A stretch of DNA of 64,000 nt, from the NCBI RefSeq assembly GCF_028009165.1, contig NC_079241.1, positions 2,852,001-2,916,000 of the forward strand. Direction: 5' to 3'. Positions 21,904 to 32,403 of this stretch are shown here, piece by piece. The translations under genes were made by a program, and so were the position numbers. The notes beneath the pieces are model-generated. The model saw only the letters and a list, made by a program, of their open reading frames with translations, made no database searches and had not been told where the DNA came from. Each line of letters begins with the position of its first letter. Position 1 is the stretch's first letter. The DNA is from Akanthomyces muscarius (taxonomy: Eukaryota > Ascomycota > Sordariomycetes > Hypocreales > Cordycipitaceae).

Positions 21904-22730
21904 ATGATGTACTGGGACAGTGTCTACCGGGCAGGAAGTTTGGACAGATGACCACACAGGGCTGAACAGTTTTCTTTGTTTTTTTATAATTGAAATGAGC
22001 TATCAATGCTCTCAAGACTTGCCGTGTTGACAAAATAAAAGACAATCACTGGCAATTTGCGCCGTGTGATCTCTCATCTTCGTATTCAAGGTAGGCTCAT
22101 CTGTTTCAGGCGACCTCGTCTTTGGCGATCGGGCATGATTATTCGCTTCGTACCCAGTGTGAAAACAGTCAAGTACACGTGTAGAACATGGGTCGAATCT
22201 TTTGTCAATTCAGCCTCATGATATGTTATATGTTCGTTGAGAGCAGTTCCCCATACCATGTAAGGCAGGTTCTTCCATGGCTAAACCATGTGAATAGCAT
22301 AAGCTAGAAGAACAAACTTGTGAATATTCTGTATAATGAGCTGTATACATCTGAGATTGATATGTGATTATGTGTCGTTATTATAATCGCGGCCTGGATC
22401 AGAGATTCGTCTTCAGCGCCACGATTTAGCAACGCCACCACACAACCTAAAGGATTTGAGCTGCAAAGAGTTCCCAACTTACCTTGACGCAACCCCATCC
22501 TGTGCGCGGTTTCAGAACAGCCGTTCATTGTCTCTGTCAAAGCCGAAATGCGTCGAAGTCTCGCAGACACCGAAAGGATCTCCTATCGAGTGATCACCAA
22601 TGTCGGCATGACCCCCCAAGTTTGAGCGGCTGTACACTGTCACCACAGCGGAGGAGCGATTCATTTGCACATTGCATTCCACTTTCATTTTTTTTTATCA
22701 AATTAGTTCTATAGCAATCTATTCATCTCT
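21904..22730. other. Intergenic between convergent genes
   Basis: 827 bases, A/T-rich, between the 3' ends of two convergent genes. Nothing coding recognised. Confidence 0.5.
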
Positions 22731-23612
22731 TTAACCACGCTTCGCAACATCCTCCAGGAGAGTCTTGGCGGCGAGTTTTCCGAGGTTGTTGGACGCCAAC
22801 GGTGAGTCACCCGTCAGCAGGAGGCGGTCGCGATGGACCTGGCCGGTGATTCCGTCGTTGAGCGTCTTGACGCCGAGCTTCTGCAGCGACTCGCCAACCA
22901 GCCACTGCATCTTGCCGGGAATGTAGCCAATGTCAATGTTGGCGCCCTTGTCGAGCGAGTCTGGGAAGACGACAATCTCGTAGCCATCATAGATAAACTT
23001 GCTACCCGCGGGCTTGCCGACGTCCGCCGCGAGCATGCTCGCGGGGCCGTGGCAGAGCGTGATGTAGTAGCGCTCGTTGGAGTGCGCCCATCGCAGCACG
23101 TCGCCGACGAGCTTGGAGAAGGGCACATCGTTGAGCACGCCGTGGCCGCCGGGGATGAAGACACCCAGGTACGGGGTCTTGCTGCTGAAGCCGCCCTCCT
23201 TGGACCACAGCTCTTCCAGGTTGATGGGCTTGCGGAGCTTGTCCTCGTATTTCTTGTAAATCTTCTTGACCGCGTCGTCCTCGGTGGGAAAGGCCCAGAC
23301 TTCAAACTTGACGGGGTCGCCCGAGAGCGTGGCCACGTCGACGTCGAAGCCCGCCGCATCGAGGTGCAGCAGCGGCAGCAGCAGCTCGACCGGGTGATTA
23401 CCGGTGGAGAAGAACTTGCCGTCGGCCATGGGCAGGTAGCGCTCCTGCGTGCCGATGAGGAGCACCTTCCACTTGCCGCCCTTGTAGGCGTTGGGGTAGT
23501 CGGCGCCGTCAAAGTCCGTCTTGGGGCCGACGTACTGCGTCAGGGAAAAGGGCGAGGGGAAGTAGGCGTTGAACTCGGCCTGGTCGGCCACGGGCGCTTT
23601 ATCGTTGGACAT
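22731..23612 (-). CDS. DJ-1/PfpI family protein, HchA/Hsp31 type (glyoxalase III-like, 293 aa)
   Basis: A single exon from the ATG at 23612. It aligns by eye along its length with bacterial HchA (E. coli Hsp31, ~283 aa). Shared landmarks are the N-terminal [20 protein letters not shown], the nucleophile elbow TLCHGPA with Cys187 and His188, a conserved acid in FPDS (Asp218) and a Glu near residue 76 ([17 protein letters not shown]). The C-terminus carries GYIPGKMQW and [16 protein letters not shown], characteristic of this clade. Members convert methylglyoxal to D-lactate without glutathione and act as stress-induced holdases in the cytosol. All three expected catalytic residues are present. 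The 5' leader contains a (CA)10 tract ending 8 bases before the start codon. Whether glyoxalase or chaperone activity dominates cannot be read from sequence. Confidence 0.9.
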   Translation of the reverse strand: MSNDKAPVADQAEFNAYFPSPFSLTQYVGPKTDFDGADYPNAYKGGKWKVLLIGTQERYLPMADGKFFSTGNHPVELLLPLLHLDAAGFDVDVATLSGDPVKFEVWAFPTEDDAVKKIYKKYEDKLRKPINLEELWSKEGGFSSKTPYLGVFIPGGHGVLNDVPFSKLVGDVLRWAHSNERYYITLCHGPASMLAADVGKPAGSKFIYDGYEIVVFPDSLDKGANIDIGYIPGKMQWLVGESLQKLGVKTLNDGITGQVHRDRLLLTGDSPLASNNLGKLAAKTLLEDVAKRG

Positions 23613-24372
23613 TTTGGGCTGTGTGTGTGTGTGTGTGTGTTTGGAATTTATTGTCGGTATAGTGTCTGTAGAGCTAGCGAGGTACTAGAGAAGATGAAAG
23701 TCCTCATGGAGGGGTAACGCAGCTCTTTATACTTTGGATGGAGGGGTAGGGTTCCAGAAGCTGCAGCAAACCCAATCTTCTTTCAGTTTCTCTAGCTGCT
23801 GATTAAATGTAGCAACCAGGCGGAGGCATGCGTGGCCACCTTGGCAGCTCCGTGAGCAAAAGCCATGAAAGCTTGGCCAGTGCAGCTGCCAATGCATTCA
23901 CTCCGGTGGGCGGTCGATCAGCCTGGAGAGCTTAAACTTTGCCCATACATGCACATTACCCCGCTAGAGGGGTCCAATTGGAGACGTCCACGGCTGCGGT
24001 AGCTGGTCGAGGAGCTTGCTAGAGGCCCGATCGTGGCACCGTTTGCGGTTTAGCTTCCGTCGGAGTTGCTTCCATCGGAGTCGCATCCGCCGGAGGTTTT
24101 TGCACGGATAGCGACAATTGGTCAGTCCCGACTTCCGACGCTGAGTTGCTCGATTTTTAATCATGCTTGGCAATGCACCCGTTGCTTTGAATATCCTCGC
24201 ATTGTCGCTTTGAAAATCTGAAGCGGAGAGATCGCGATTCGGCGCCTCTAAACAGACTGGGTGTAGGTGGAGCTCAACGTTGATAAGGCGGCCCTTGTGT
24301 CGTCATACGCTAGCACACGCAATTCGTGGATGACAGTGTACGATTTTGGAGATGGCATTCGTCATGTTGAAA
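23613..24372. other. Promoter region of the Hsp31-like gene, with a short imperfect tandem repeat
   Basis: Contains (GT)10 at 23621-23640 immediately upstream of the minus-strand start. A small imperfect tandem repeat of about 15 bases lies at roughly 24055-24096 (units like TTCCGTCGGAGTTGC, TTCCATCGGAGTCGC). No gene seen. Confidence 0.5.
23621..23640. repeat. (GT)10 dinucleotide repeat
   Basis: Perfect 20-base GT run. On the gene strand it reads (CA)10 in the 5' leader of the Hsp31-like gene, ending 8 bases before the ATG. Confidence 0.95.
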
Positions 24373-26649
24373 TCATTGAGGATATGGGAATTCGTCCTCA
24401 TCCTGTGCCCATAGCCACATTTGACTTGCATCAGCCAGGCCAGAATCCATCAATGCAGAAAGACTGCCATCCCAGTTCATTCCATCTAGGGTGGCGCTCG
24501 CAGTCGGTTCGAGGGCGGACGCCGTAGTTGTGATACCGGGATTGAGTTCACTTTGAGACGAATGAGTTTCTGGTTGGCTGACATGGGAGAGATCTAGACT
24601 ATGAGTTAGCCTCGTCCTCGTTTCTAATGTCGTTGCGCATCTACTTGCCAATTGGTGCACGGCCAGCGGCGGCAGTGCTTTGACTTGACAAAGGCACATC
24701 ATAGGTGTCGGTGCTTCCCATAGCAAAACTAGCTCCTGCGCTCCCAGTGATGAGCTGGTTCTCATGCTGTAGCACCACAGCAACAAGACGTTCAAGGACA
24801 GCGATGCTCTGTCTGGAACCGACATTGTGTGGATTCGCAGAATCCTTGCAGGCTCGGATGATGTGCATTACACCACTCTTGGCCTCTTGGCTGGTGCTGG
24901 ATAAAGGCTGCGACAGGCACACAATGCAGAGAACGATGCCTGCGGTAAAGAGCGTGATGCCAACATGCATATTAGCATGCGTACGTCGCAGCGCGTGCAG
25001 AGAATTTGGGAAACGATGTAAGTTCGATGTTCTCAGCGCCGCTGCAATCAGGTGCTGGAGCGAGGACAGCCCTTCCGGGGTGGTTCGTATCTTGCTGCCC
25101 TGGCCAAGGGCAACGCTGCGGTGTAGAACAATTAGTAGGTTGTCAAATGTCAGTTGCAACGCAATGGCCTGCATTTGTGGCCTTGAGATCTCCTGGCCGG
25201 CTTGGATATCCTGGTACGACTCAATGCGCAGCTGGGTTGGTAGGTGGTTTCTCCATTGGGCCAATTCTTCATGGATGGATTGAACGGTCGCCGTTCGGTT
25301 CACTTGTCGGCGGCGGCCTAGAAATTGTCCCATAATTCGATATAAACGGAACTTGCGCTGGTGAAACTGCAAATTTATGTCGATATCGTTATTACCATCA
25401 GTACCAGCCCTGACCTGCGTTATCATGCCTACGCTGCAGTCTGAATCGTCCACAATACAGGGTCGCCCAAAGGCGATTGCGAAATATCTGGAACAACCGG
25501 TTAGAAATCTCACTCGTTTCCCAACTGTTGATATTGGCATCCTTACTTGTCAAAGACTTCTAGAGTCCACCACGTTCGCCGTCTCGCCTCCCGCTCAACC
25601 GCGGGGCAATCTGGCCAAAGGCTTTCGCGATGAAGATTGATGACCTGTGCGATTTTGACGCCAGCGGCCGATATTGCCAGGCCGACGTTGGGTCGCCCAT
25701 TGAAAAGCAGAAAGCTTCCAAGTAAGACTGAGATTTGGACCGCCTCTAGCGTTGCGCATCCCATAAACTGGAGAAACTTGGCCTCTATTTGGCCCATTAT
25801 GTCGGTGGACAGCTTCTTCATCTCTGTTCGAGACTGTCCCGGAGCTTGACAAAGAGACGTATAATGAGCGCCGAGGGCAATTACGAGCATGGTGAGCCAT
25901 AGGAAATTTTCCTCGTAGTATACGACGTGACTGGACTCGAGAAGCTGTGAATATCTCTCGCGAAATAAGGTCTCCTCGAACAACTAGCGCAGACGTGAAC
26001 ATTTTTGATGCTGGTGAGAGAAAGTAGAGCACGTACCATCATGAACCAGTCAACCGAGACAAAAAACTTGTCAACAAATTGGCCTAGGGTAGCGTCGTCG
26101 GGGAGCTGCAGGCCGACAATTTGCCGCCAGTGTCGACGGCCCAGGGATTCCCAGTTGAGGAGCTTGTTTCCTCCTGGCAAGGCAGATGTATCCTGGTTTA
26201 GCGGAGAATTGAGGCTCATTTTTGACAGCACCTGTGCCAACATTAGTTTTGACGAGTACTCAAGGGCGAGGGGGGCCAGCAGCCGCGCACCAAGGCGGTT
26301 AAATCAACGATGCTAGACTCTGGTAGCACCAAATCGCCACCAGAAGTTTGCGAGCTGGAGCTGGCGATATTGCCCCGATTAGGGCTCCGCGGCGCGTCCT
26401 CCGTGTCCGTCGCTGGCCGTTTGGACGTTGACGGAGCTCGATCGGGAGCACCTGGGTCCCTCGGAACGCAGTCTACCCCGGCTCGCACGCAGGCCTGGCA
26501 TGGTCGCTCGCGGTCACACTGGAGATTCATCAGCTTCGAACTTCAATTCCTATGCCTGGACCGGATGGGGCAGTACGAACCCCGAGCTTGCGCTTCCGAC
26601 AGCGCTCACATGCCGACGCCACCTTTTGTCGTTTGCGAGCCGCATCCAT
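24373..26649 (-). CDS. Zn2Cys6 transcription factor with fungal-specific middle domain (665 aa)
   Basis: Six exons: complement(24373..24598, 24645..25487, 25547..25983, 26037..26231, 26291..26518, 26581..26649). All five introns (46-62 nt) have GT-AG ends and the frame closes. The first intron splits the zinc cluster: CERCRKRKLG joined to CDRERPCQACVRAGVDC gives C-x2-C-x6-C-x5-C-x2-C-x6-C at residues 14-40. The middle holds a fungal_trans type domain, including ARRRTWWTLEVFDKYFAIAF and GRPCIVDD, the signature stretch of this family. The C-terminus is acidic and aromatic (MWLWAQDEDEFPYP), a possible activation region. Start taken at the ATG at 26649 (MDAARKRQK); an in-frame ATG at 26832 would add 61 residues. 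It should act in the nucleus as a DNA-binding regulator; the target genes are unknown, and the nearest neighbour is the Hsp31-like gene 760 bases downstream. Confidence 0.9.
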
Positions 26650-26832
26650 GGCGGCAATGGGTTTGCCTGTTTTTTTCTTTCCAGATGTGAACTCTTCGGC
26701 GAACAATCCGTAGTGCCTAGTGTCGCCCAGAGCGTGTGCTTGTCTGTCGCATCTTTCATTTTTGCATTGGGCGAATTGCGCCCAGCCCTCAGTGGACTCC
26801 ACACCTGACCAGTTGCCAGTTGCGGCTGCCAT

Positions 26833-28707
26833 TTGCGCAGCGCGATGGTTAACTAGTTATTGGACGAGGTAATGGCCTGGCGATTTTACCACATTCCGAT
26901 CGCGTCGCAGACTATAACGAGTTTGTTCGGTAGTAACTCTCGCTAGACCATATATGAAGCTGTTTTATGATTTTCGAGTACTGATACGCATGATTTCTAA
27001 CGCCGGAATGGGGAACCTGGTCGTGACACGCAAATCACACACAACTAACGGGTACCTCAAAACCACCGCATAACTAGATCGATAGTCCCTAACAGCATGG
27101 AAAGCGATCGCTTGGCGACCCCTGCTCCATTGACAAAGATGGTAATCGCATGAATGACTGGAGACGGCAAAGGCTAATCGAGGGTCGAGATGGCACGCCG
27201 GAAGAGTTGACCGGCAAGGCTCGAAAGTGGAATCAGAAATTCGAACACTTTCTTTTTTGACTGAAGTAGATGAGTTCCTGCAGCAGTATTGGTATGAAAC
27301 CACAGTAGATATCAGTCGACGCAGGCGGCATGGAATCAACTAGCCAGCGATGCAGGCTTTCACGCAGCGGCTAGCCTTGTCCACCCAGCGGTATAGAATC
27401 CTTGCAATTTGGAGGCTGCGCTATCAAAGGCGGACAAGGAACAAAAAGCGACACTGTCTAATCTGTACCCGCGGTGACATCGCCGCTCGCTAAAAGAGAA
27501 CGGGCTGTTTAGTCTTGATGCTAGCTTGGTTTCCTGTTTTGGGGGGTTGTCATTGTCTCGGCGACGCAGGGCCAGTCGTTTCTGCGTGAGCGACGCTCTG
27601 AAACGGTCCTGCAACCGCCCACACGCCCCCCCCCCCTCCGTGTTGGGCCCCCGGTGAGAATGGACCGTGACGGCGTTGCGGCCCGCGAGGCTTTGTGTGA
27701 TGGTTGGATGGCAGGCCCTCGGACCTTCCTTTTTCTTCTTGCAAGTAGTCGGACAAGAGGGCGCTGCGGGCCCTTTGTATCAGAAGCGGGAGACGAAAAG
27801 GACGATTTGTGTCTGTGTGTCTGCCCATGATTCCAGTGTAATACCGTAATACAGACTCATTCTGGCCGGATGCAGAGGGCGGCCCAGGAACACGACCCCC
27901 AATCCCAAGGTGAGGAGATGAGGGAGGGTGTTGCGGGCGCTTGAGACGTGGGATGAGATTAAACACGGAGAAGGCACTTGTGAATAAAAACGAGGCGGTT
28001 GCCGCGAAAGATAATGTGTGAGATGTTGCTGCTGTACCTTTCTTCTCTTCTCTCATGCTCGTCGAGTCGAGCTTTTCTTGGTTGGTCGCACAGTCTGCTA
28101 TAGGCGCCATTCAAAATTCGACTCCTATATCAGGTCAGATCACTTCCAAGCACCCGCATAGCCGTCTGCTTCATGTCTGCTGCGCCAGAGCTTCAGACTC
28201 ACCGGACCGTCTGACCGCCGCCGTCAGACGACGACTCTCGACCACCGCCTTAGATCAGGCTTCCAGGTATCCGTACACAACACGATCCTACAGACAGCAG
28301 TGATCCTCCCAGCCTACCAACGGACCGAAGCGAGGGCGCTCTGTTCCCTTCCTTCCGACTCCGCCTGGGTGTTTTGTTTCCCATTCATCCCAAGTCCTTG
28401 GTCAAAGAGAAACCCGCTGTTTCTTTGACGACGAACGGTGCCCCTCAACAAGGCAAAAAATCGACAGAGCCTAAGCCATCCATCAGCTTGAAAAAGCAGG
28501 AGGCTGTCGCGTGGCGCGCCCCTGCGTCATCTAGGCCCCGGACAGCTAAAAATAAGTGGTTACGGGGGGTCAGCACTTTGGCACCGCACCGTTACTACCT
28601 ACTGGGTACGTTAGCGGACTCCAGCCCCTTGTCGTCACCTGTTTGCCACTGTTTGCCGGTGCCTCAGCTGCCGTCACGGGGGAGATTTACAGGGCAACGG
28701 CTCCAGA
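26833..28707. other. 1.9-kb intergenic region
   Basis: No convincing coding frame. A C-run (CCCCCCCC) occurs near 27627. The left end is promoter for the Zn2Cys6 gene (minus); the right part probably holds promoter and leader of the Ser/Pro-rich gene (plus). Confidence 0.45.
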
Positions 28708-28900
28708 ATGTGGGACCGTCGCAGAGGCTTGGCCAACGCCGCAGGCAGAGGCACAGCTAGAGGCACAGGCAGTTTGGGCAGTTCCAGAAGCCCGCCAGGC
28801 ACGGACAAGGGTCCTGCTAGCGCCTCCTTCAGTGGCCCGCAGCAATCTTCAGCGTCTTTGGCAGGGTCCGAATCGCTCTTTTGCGCACGCCATCACCCTG

Positions 28901-28942
<42 letters not shown>

Positions 28943-31397
28943 CACGGCAAACTGCCTCTACTAGCAACCATCATACTAATAATAAGCAACGCCTCGTTTG
29001 CCCACGCCCCAACCACAAGGCATACTCGCTCTCGTCTTCATATTCACCTTCTCAGTTCGACATCGACATTGGGCTCGGCCTCGACCACTCCCTCAGCGCC
29101 CTCGGCATCACCACAGACGTTACACACAAATATCGCATCCTCAAGGGCAAAGCTGTCCCCCAGTCTCTTTACCCAGAAGAGTAAGTCCTCGGCCGCCTTG
29201 CGTTACCTCAGCTTTCGTGTCACCATCACCATTGCCATCACCATAACCGCCATCGCCGTCTGCTTTTGCGGCATATCCCATTTTCCCACTATTGCACACC
29301 AAACTAGCCTTGTCACTTGCTCCCACAACTCAGCTCTCCCCGCCTCGTCGGCCATATTCTACTTGGTCCCAGCGCGAGCCTCGACCATCACTGCCACACT
29401 GTCCACGCACTCCAGTCTCGCTCGCAGCATCCACCGTCCGCTAACATGTTTCTTTCCTTTCCATAGCTCATATACCTCTCGCCTCGATTGTTCCACCAGC
29501 TCTGGCTCCTCTCCAGACCTTGAACCACCTCCTCGCAATCCGCGCCGCCTCCAGCAGCTGCGCTACCAAACGGCCTTTGCTCCCACCCGTTCTTCATCCC
29601 TTTACAGCGCCGACGAAAGCGATCCCGACGACGACGCCTCTCCAACCACGATTCGCTTGGGCGTCGCTGCCCTCGACATGGCGCAACCACTGGCCATTCA
29701 GCCAGTTTCCCCTCCCAGCTCTCCAGAAATCAAAGCCTGGCGCACCAGGTGAGTGCAAACAAGTACACGCGGCACTGCGGGTCCGAGCACCACTAACACC
29801 GTATTTCAGCACACGCGCAGAGAACGTCTCGCCCATTGACGAGGATTCGGACGCTTCGCTAGAGGAATTTGTCCAAGCTATCAAAGGAGATCGTCGAGGC
29901 CTGACTCCTCCCGTTGAGCCTCCCCACTACAGCCAAATTCCCGTTTCTCAGCGCGACCTGCCTGCTCCGCCTCGTCGTGGCCCGTATCGCGGACCAGACA
30001 TAGACCGAGCGCCCGCATATCAGCGAGCACCTTCACAAAGAAAGCCCGTCAGCGACGAAAACGCGCAATGGCGTCCACAGCCGCAAAGCGAGCCCCCTCG
30101 CGGGTTGAGACAGCGACCGCAGCAGCAGACCTTTATCCCCGAGCGAGACTTATCGTTTGGTCTACGCTCCAAACAGACAGATGGACGGGCCATGCCGCTC
30201 GAGACCAGACCGGCATGGCAAGGCGCCAGTGGCCGTGAGCAGCAAATGGGCGCGATGCGAGATGATCCAAACGTTGCGCCTCTTTCCTTACCCGCCAAGC
30301 CTGGCAAGCGGAACGCCGCCAAGGGCGAGAGCCACTTCCGCGCCCGGCTCTCACATATTGGAAGCCCGCGTCTGGATGGAACTAGCGGTCCTGGTGCTGC
30401 CATGCGCAAACTCATATCCTCAAAAACACACAAAAAGGCCAACAGCCTCGCCACGCAGTCTCCTCGCACCCAGTACAACATTGATGCCAACCAGCAGAGC
30501 CCCAATCCATACCCATCTCCGCCCTATGAGGACAGGTACAGAATGACATCGACATCCCCCCAGCTACAACATTCACCAGGCCAAAGCATCACTATTAAAC
30601 GCAAACCGCCTCCCGGTGCACATGTCGACAGAAACAGCAACCATGCGCATCCTTTGGCCTCCAGTCCCATCAACGAGGATGACATCCCGAAACCACCAAC
30701 GCCTGAAAGTCCAGCTGCCCATCACCATTCGCGAGGCGACGCTTGGACGCAGCCTAGCTCACGGTTCAGCATGACAACCTACGCCACAACTGCCGACGGA
30801 GTGACTTCTATCGAAAACTCCCCCGCTATTGGTATGGAATCGCCGCGTTTGTCCATCTCATCTTCTTTCGGCGGCCCGGTGTCTAGGAATGAGCACCTGC
30901 GGTCCGTCTCAGATGCTCCGTTTGCCACGCGCAGTGGTTTGGAATTGAGACCTGACTCTGTGGCGTCAGACAAAACCATCAATAGGCTTGGTGGCTCCGG
31001 ATCAGAAGCCGCCGCCGCCGCCGCTACACCACGGCGAGCCTCGCTATCGTCTCTGAGCAAACCGCTGCCACGCGCGCCGCCAGAGGTTTCGGCCGGCGAC
31101 AGAGTGGGACATCTCACTGCGCAGCTAGAGGGATTGGCCAACAGGCGCCTCAATATCAACCGATGTGTTAAGCAGATGACGGAACTCATTCCCATCGACA
31201 ATCTTCTCGACAGTGACGCGGTGCAGGAGAGACGAGCGTCGGAACGAAAAAAGGTCGACGCTTTGAAAGCCGAGCTGGCAGAAATACAACGAGAAGAGCA
31301 CGAACTCGGTCTCATGCTTCACCGTGCCTACAAGCGGCAGAACAAGGAGGCAGTGTACGAGCCCACGACTCTGTGGGTCAGACGAGTGGCTGGTTAA
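28708..31397 (+). CDS. Large Ser/Pro-rich fungal protein with polyalanine tract and C-terminal coiled coil (about 780 aa)
   Basis: Exons 28708..29180, 29467..29748, 29810..31397. Intron 1 (286 nt) has a GTAAGT donor and an ATAG acceptor; intron 2 (61 nt) has GTGAGT, a CTAAC branch point and CAG. The frame closes at 780 residues. Exon 1 includes 12 alanines from a (GCT)12 run. Exon 2 is acidic and clearly coding (SADESDPDDDASPTTIRLG, then MAQPLAIQPVSPPSSPE). An ATG at 29678 inside exon 2 could be the true start, making exon 1 part of the leader. The middle is disordered, rich in Ser, Pro and Arg with several SP/TP sites. The C-terminal ~85 residues form a charged helix and probable coiled coil (RASERKKVDALKAELAEIQ) ending TLWVRRVAG. 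Function unknown; the architecture suggests a scaffold or polarity protein, but that is a guess. Confidence 0.7.
28904..28941 (+). repeat. (CTG)12 trinucleotide repeat
   Basis: Twelve perfect CTG/GCT units in exon 1 of the Ser/Pro-rich gene. In the chosen frame it codes for 12 alanines (bases 28906-28941). Confidence 0.95.
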
Positions 31398-31551
31398 GAA
31401 GTAGTCGAAAAGGAACATGCATGTGAGGAGGGAGAAATTTTTATACTGTATACAAAACTCTGTCACGGGCGTTAATGCCGTGGGTGCATTTCTATCCTAG
31501 GGGAGGACGTGCTACTGGCTAGCCATCCAACGACAGGACATAGATTAGACG

Positions 31552-32403
31552 CTACATGAAGTAGGACACGGCACCGCGGGTCAGATTCCTAGTGCCATGA
31601 CTAAGTATTAGATGAATACATGATACCACGAGTCCGTATGCGCACAGGCATGGGAATATAATGGTGAGCCCCAGTGTGAAGGCCAGGAAGTGCATCGTGC
31701 AGAGGCACAGCCAGATGAAATGGCGCCAGGTGCTCCTGACCACGGCCGCGGCCATTTCAATACCGCTCTCTAGTTCACGATGGATGCTGAAGAGACGATG
31801 GCGGCGTGGTATGTTGGTCCGAAAGTCATGGGTCAGGATGTAGATTACTTCGGCGACCAGCCAGCGCAGACATCGCACAGTCCACGTCCACGCTACAAGC
31901 GGTATGCGCCCTGCCAGCACCTCCAGCTGCAGGCGCAGCGCTCGCCGATCTGATCGCATCTTTCTCGTCCGGTCGTGCACTGCTCGCGCCGCACGGCTTC
32001 CAGCGGACCACGCGCGATGCACTCTGTCAATCAAAGTCGCGACGAACCGCCGCGCTCGGTCGACCAGGCACTGCACCACGCGGCCAATACGAGAGAGCAG
32101 CGTGTCGCCGACCACTCCGACGGCCCGCGCCGCGGGAGCAGCCTTGGGCCTGGTATCGGATGCATCGACGACTATGACAGGCTTGGGAGGTCGCAGCTCT
32201 TTTTTCGCGGCGGAACGGGCAAGGCGGCCGCCGCCTCGTGCCACTGTCACGATGAGGGCGACGGCGGCGACGACGACGACGGTCAGCGGGAAAAAATACC
32301 ACCGCGGGAGGAGGTCCGGCCTGAGGCGGAAGAGAATGATGCAGAGTGTGATTTGGACAAGGGCGTGGACGCGAGACCGCGGCATGAGGATGGGGCTGGC
32401 CAT
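31552..32403 (-). CDS. Multi-pass membrane protein of unknown function (283 aa)
   Basis: A single exon from the ATG at 32403. Hydrophobic segments lie at about residues 13-30, 37-55 (FFPLTVVVVAAVALIVTVA), 165-190, 225-250 and 247-272. A long, very basic cytosol-type loop separates the first pair from the rest (residues ~56-155, many Arg/Ala). The last two segments (FIWLCLCTMHFLAFTLGLTI and FPCLCAYGLVVSCIHLILSH) are cysteine-rich. No family motif recognised. It converges with the Ser/Pro-rich gene, their ends only ~150 bases apart. Confidence 0.65.
   Translation of the reverse strand: MASPILMPRSRVHALVQITLCIILFRLRPDLLPRWYFFPLTVVVVAAVALIVTVARGGGRLARSAAKKELRPPKPVIVVDASDTRPKAAPAARAVGVVGDTLLSRIGRVVQCLVDRARRFVATLIDRVHRAWSAGSRAARAVHDRTRKMRSDRRALRLQLEVLAGRIPLVAWTWTVRCLRWLVAEVIYILTHDFRTNIPRRHRLFSIHRELESGIEMAAAVVRSTWRHFIWLCLCTMHFLAFTLGLTIIFPCLCAYGLVVSCIHLILSHGTRNLTRGAVSYFM

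Noticed and set aside
22833..23717. 294-residue plus-strand frame opposite the Hsp31-like gene
   Set aside because: Antisense shadow; the minus strand has a full-length DJ-1/HchA match with catalytic residues.
27220..27260. Possible tRNA B-box-like GTTCGAAT on the minus strand
   Set aside because: The flanking bases do not pair as a T-arm and no A box or acceptor stem is present.
28374..28760. Frame of 128 aa just before the Ser/Pro-rich gene
   Set aside because: Starts at a TTG, not an ATG, and does not join the downstream exons in frame.
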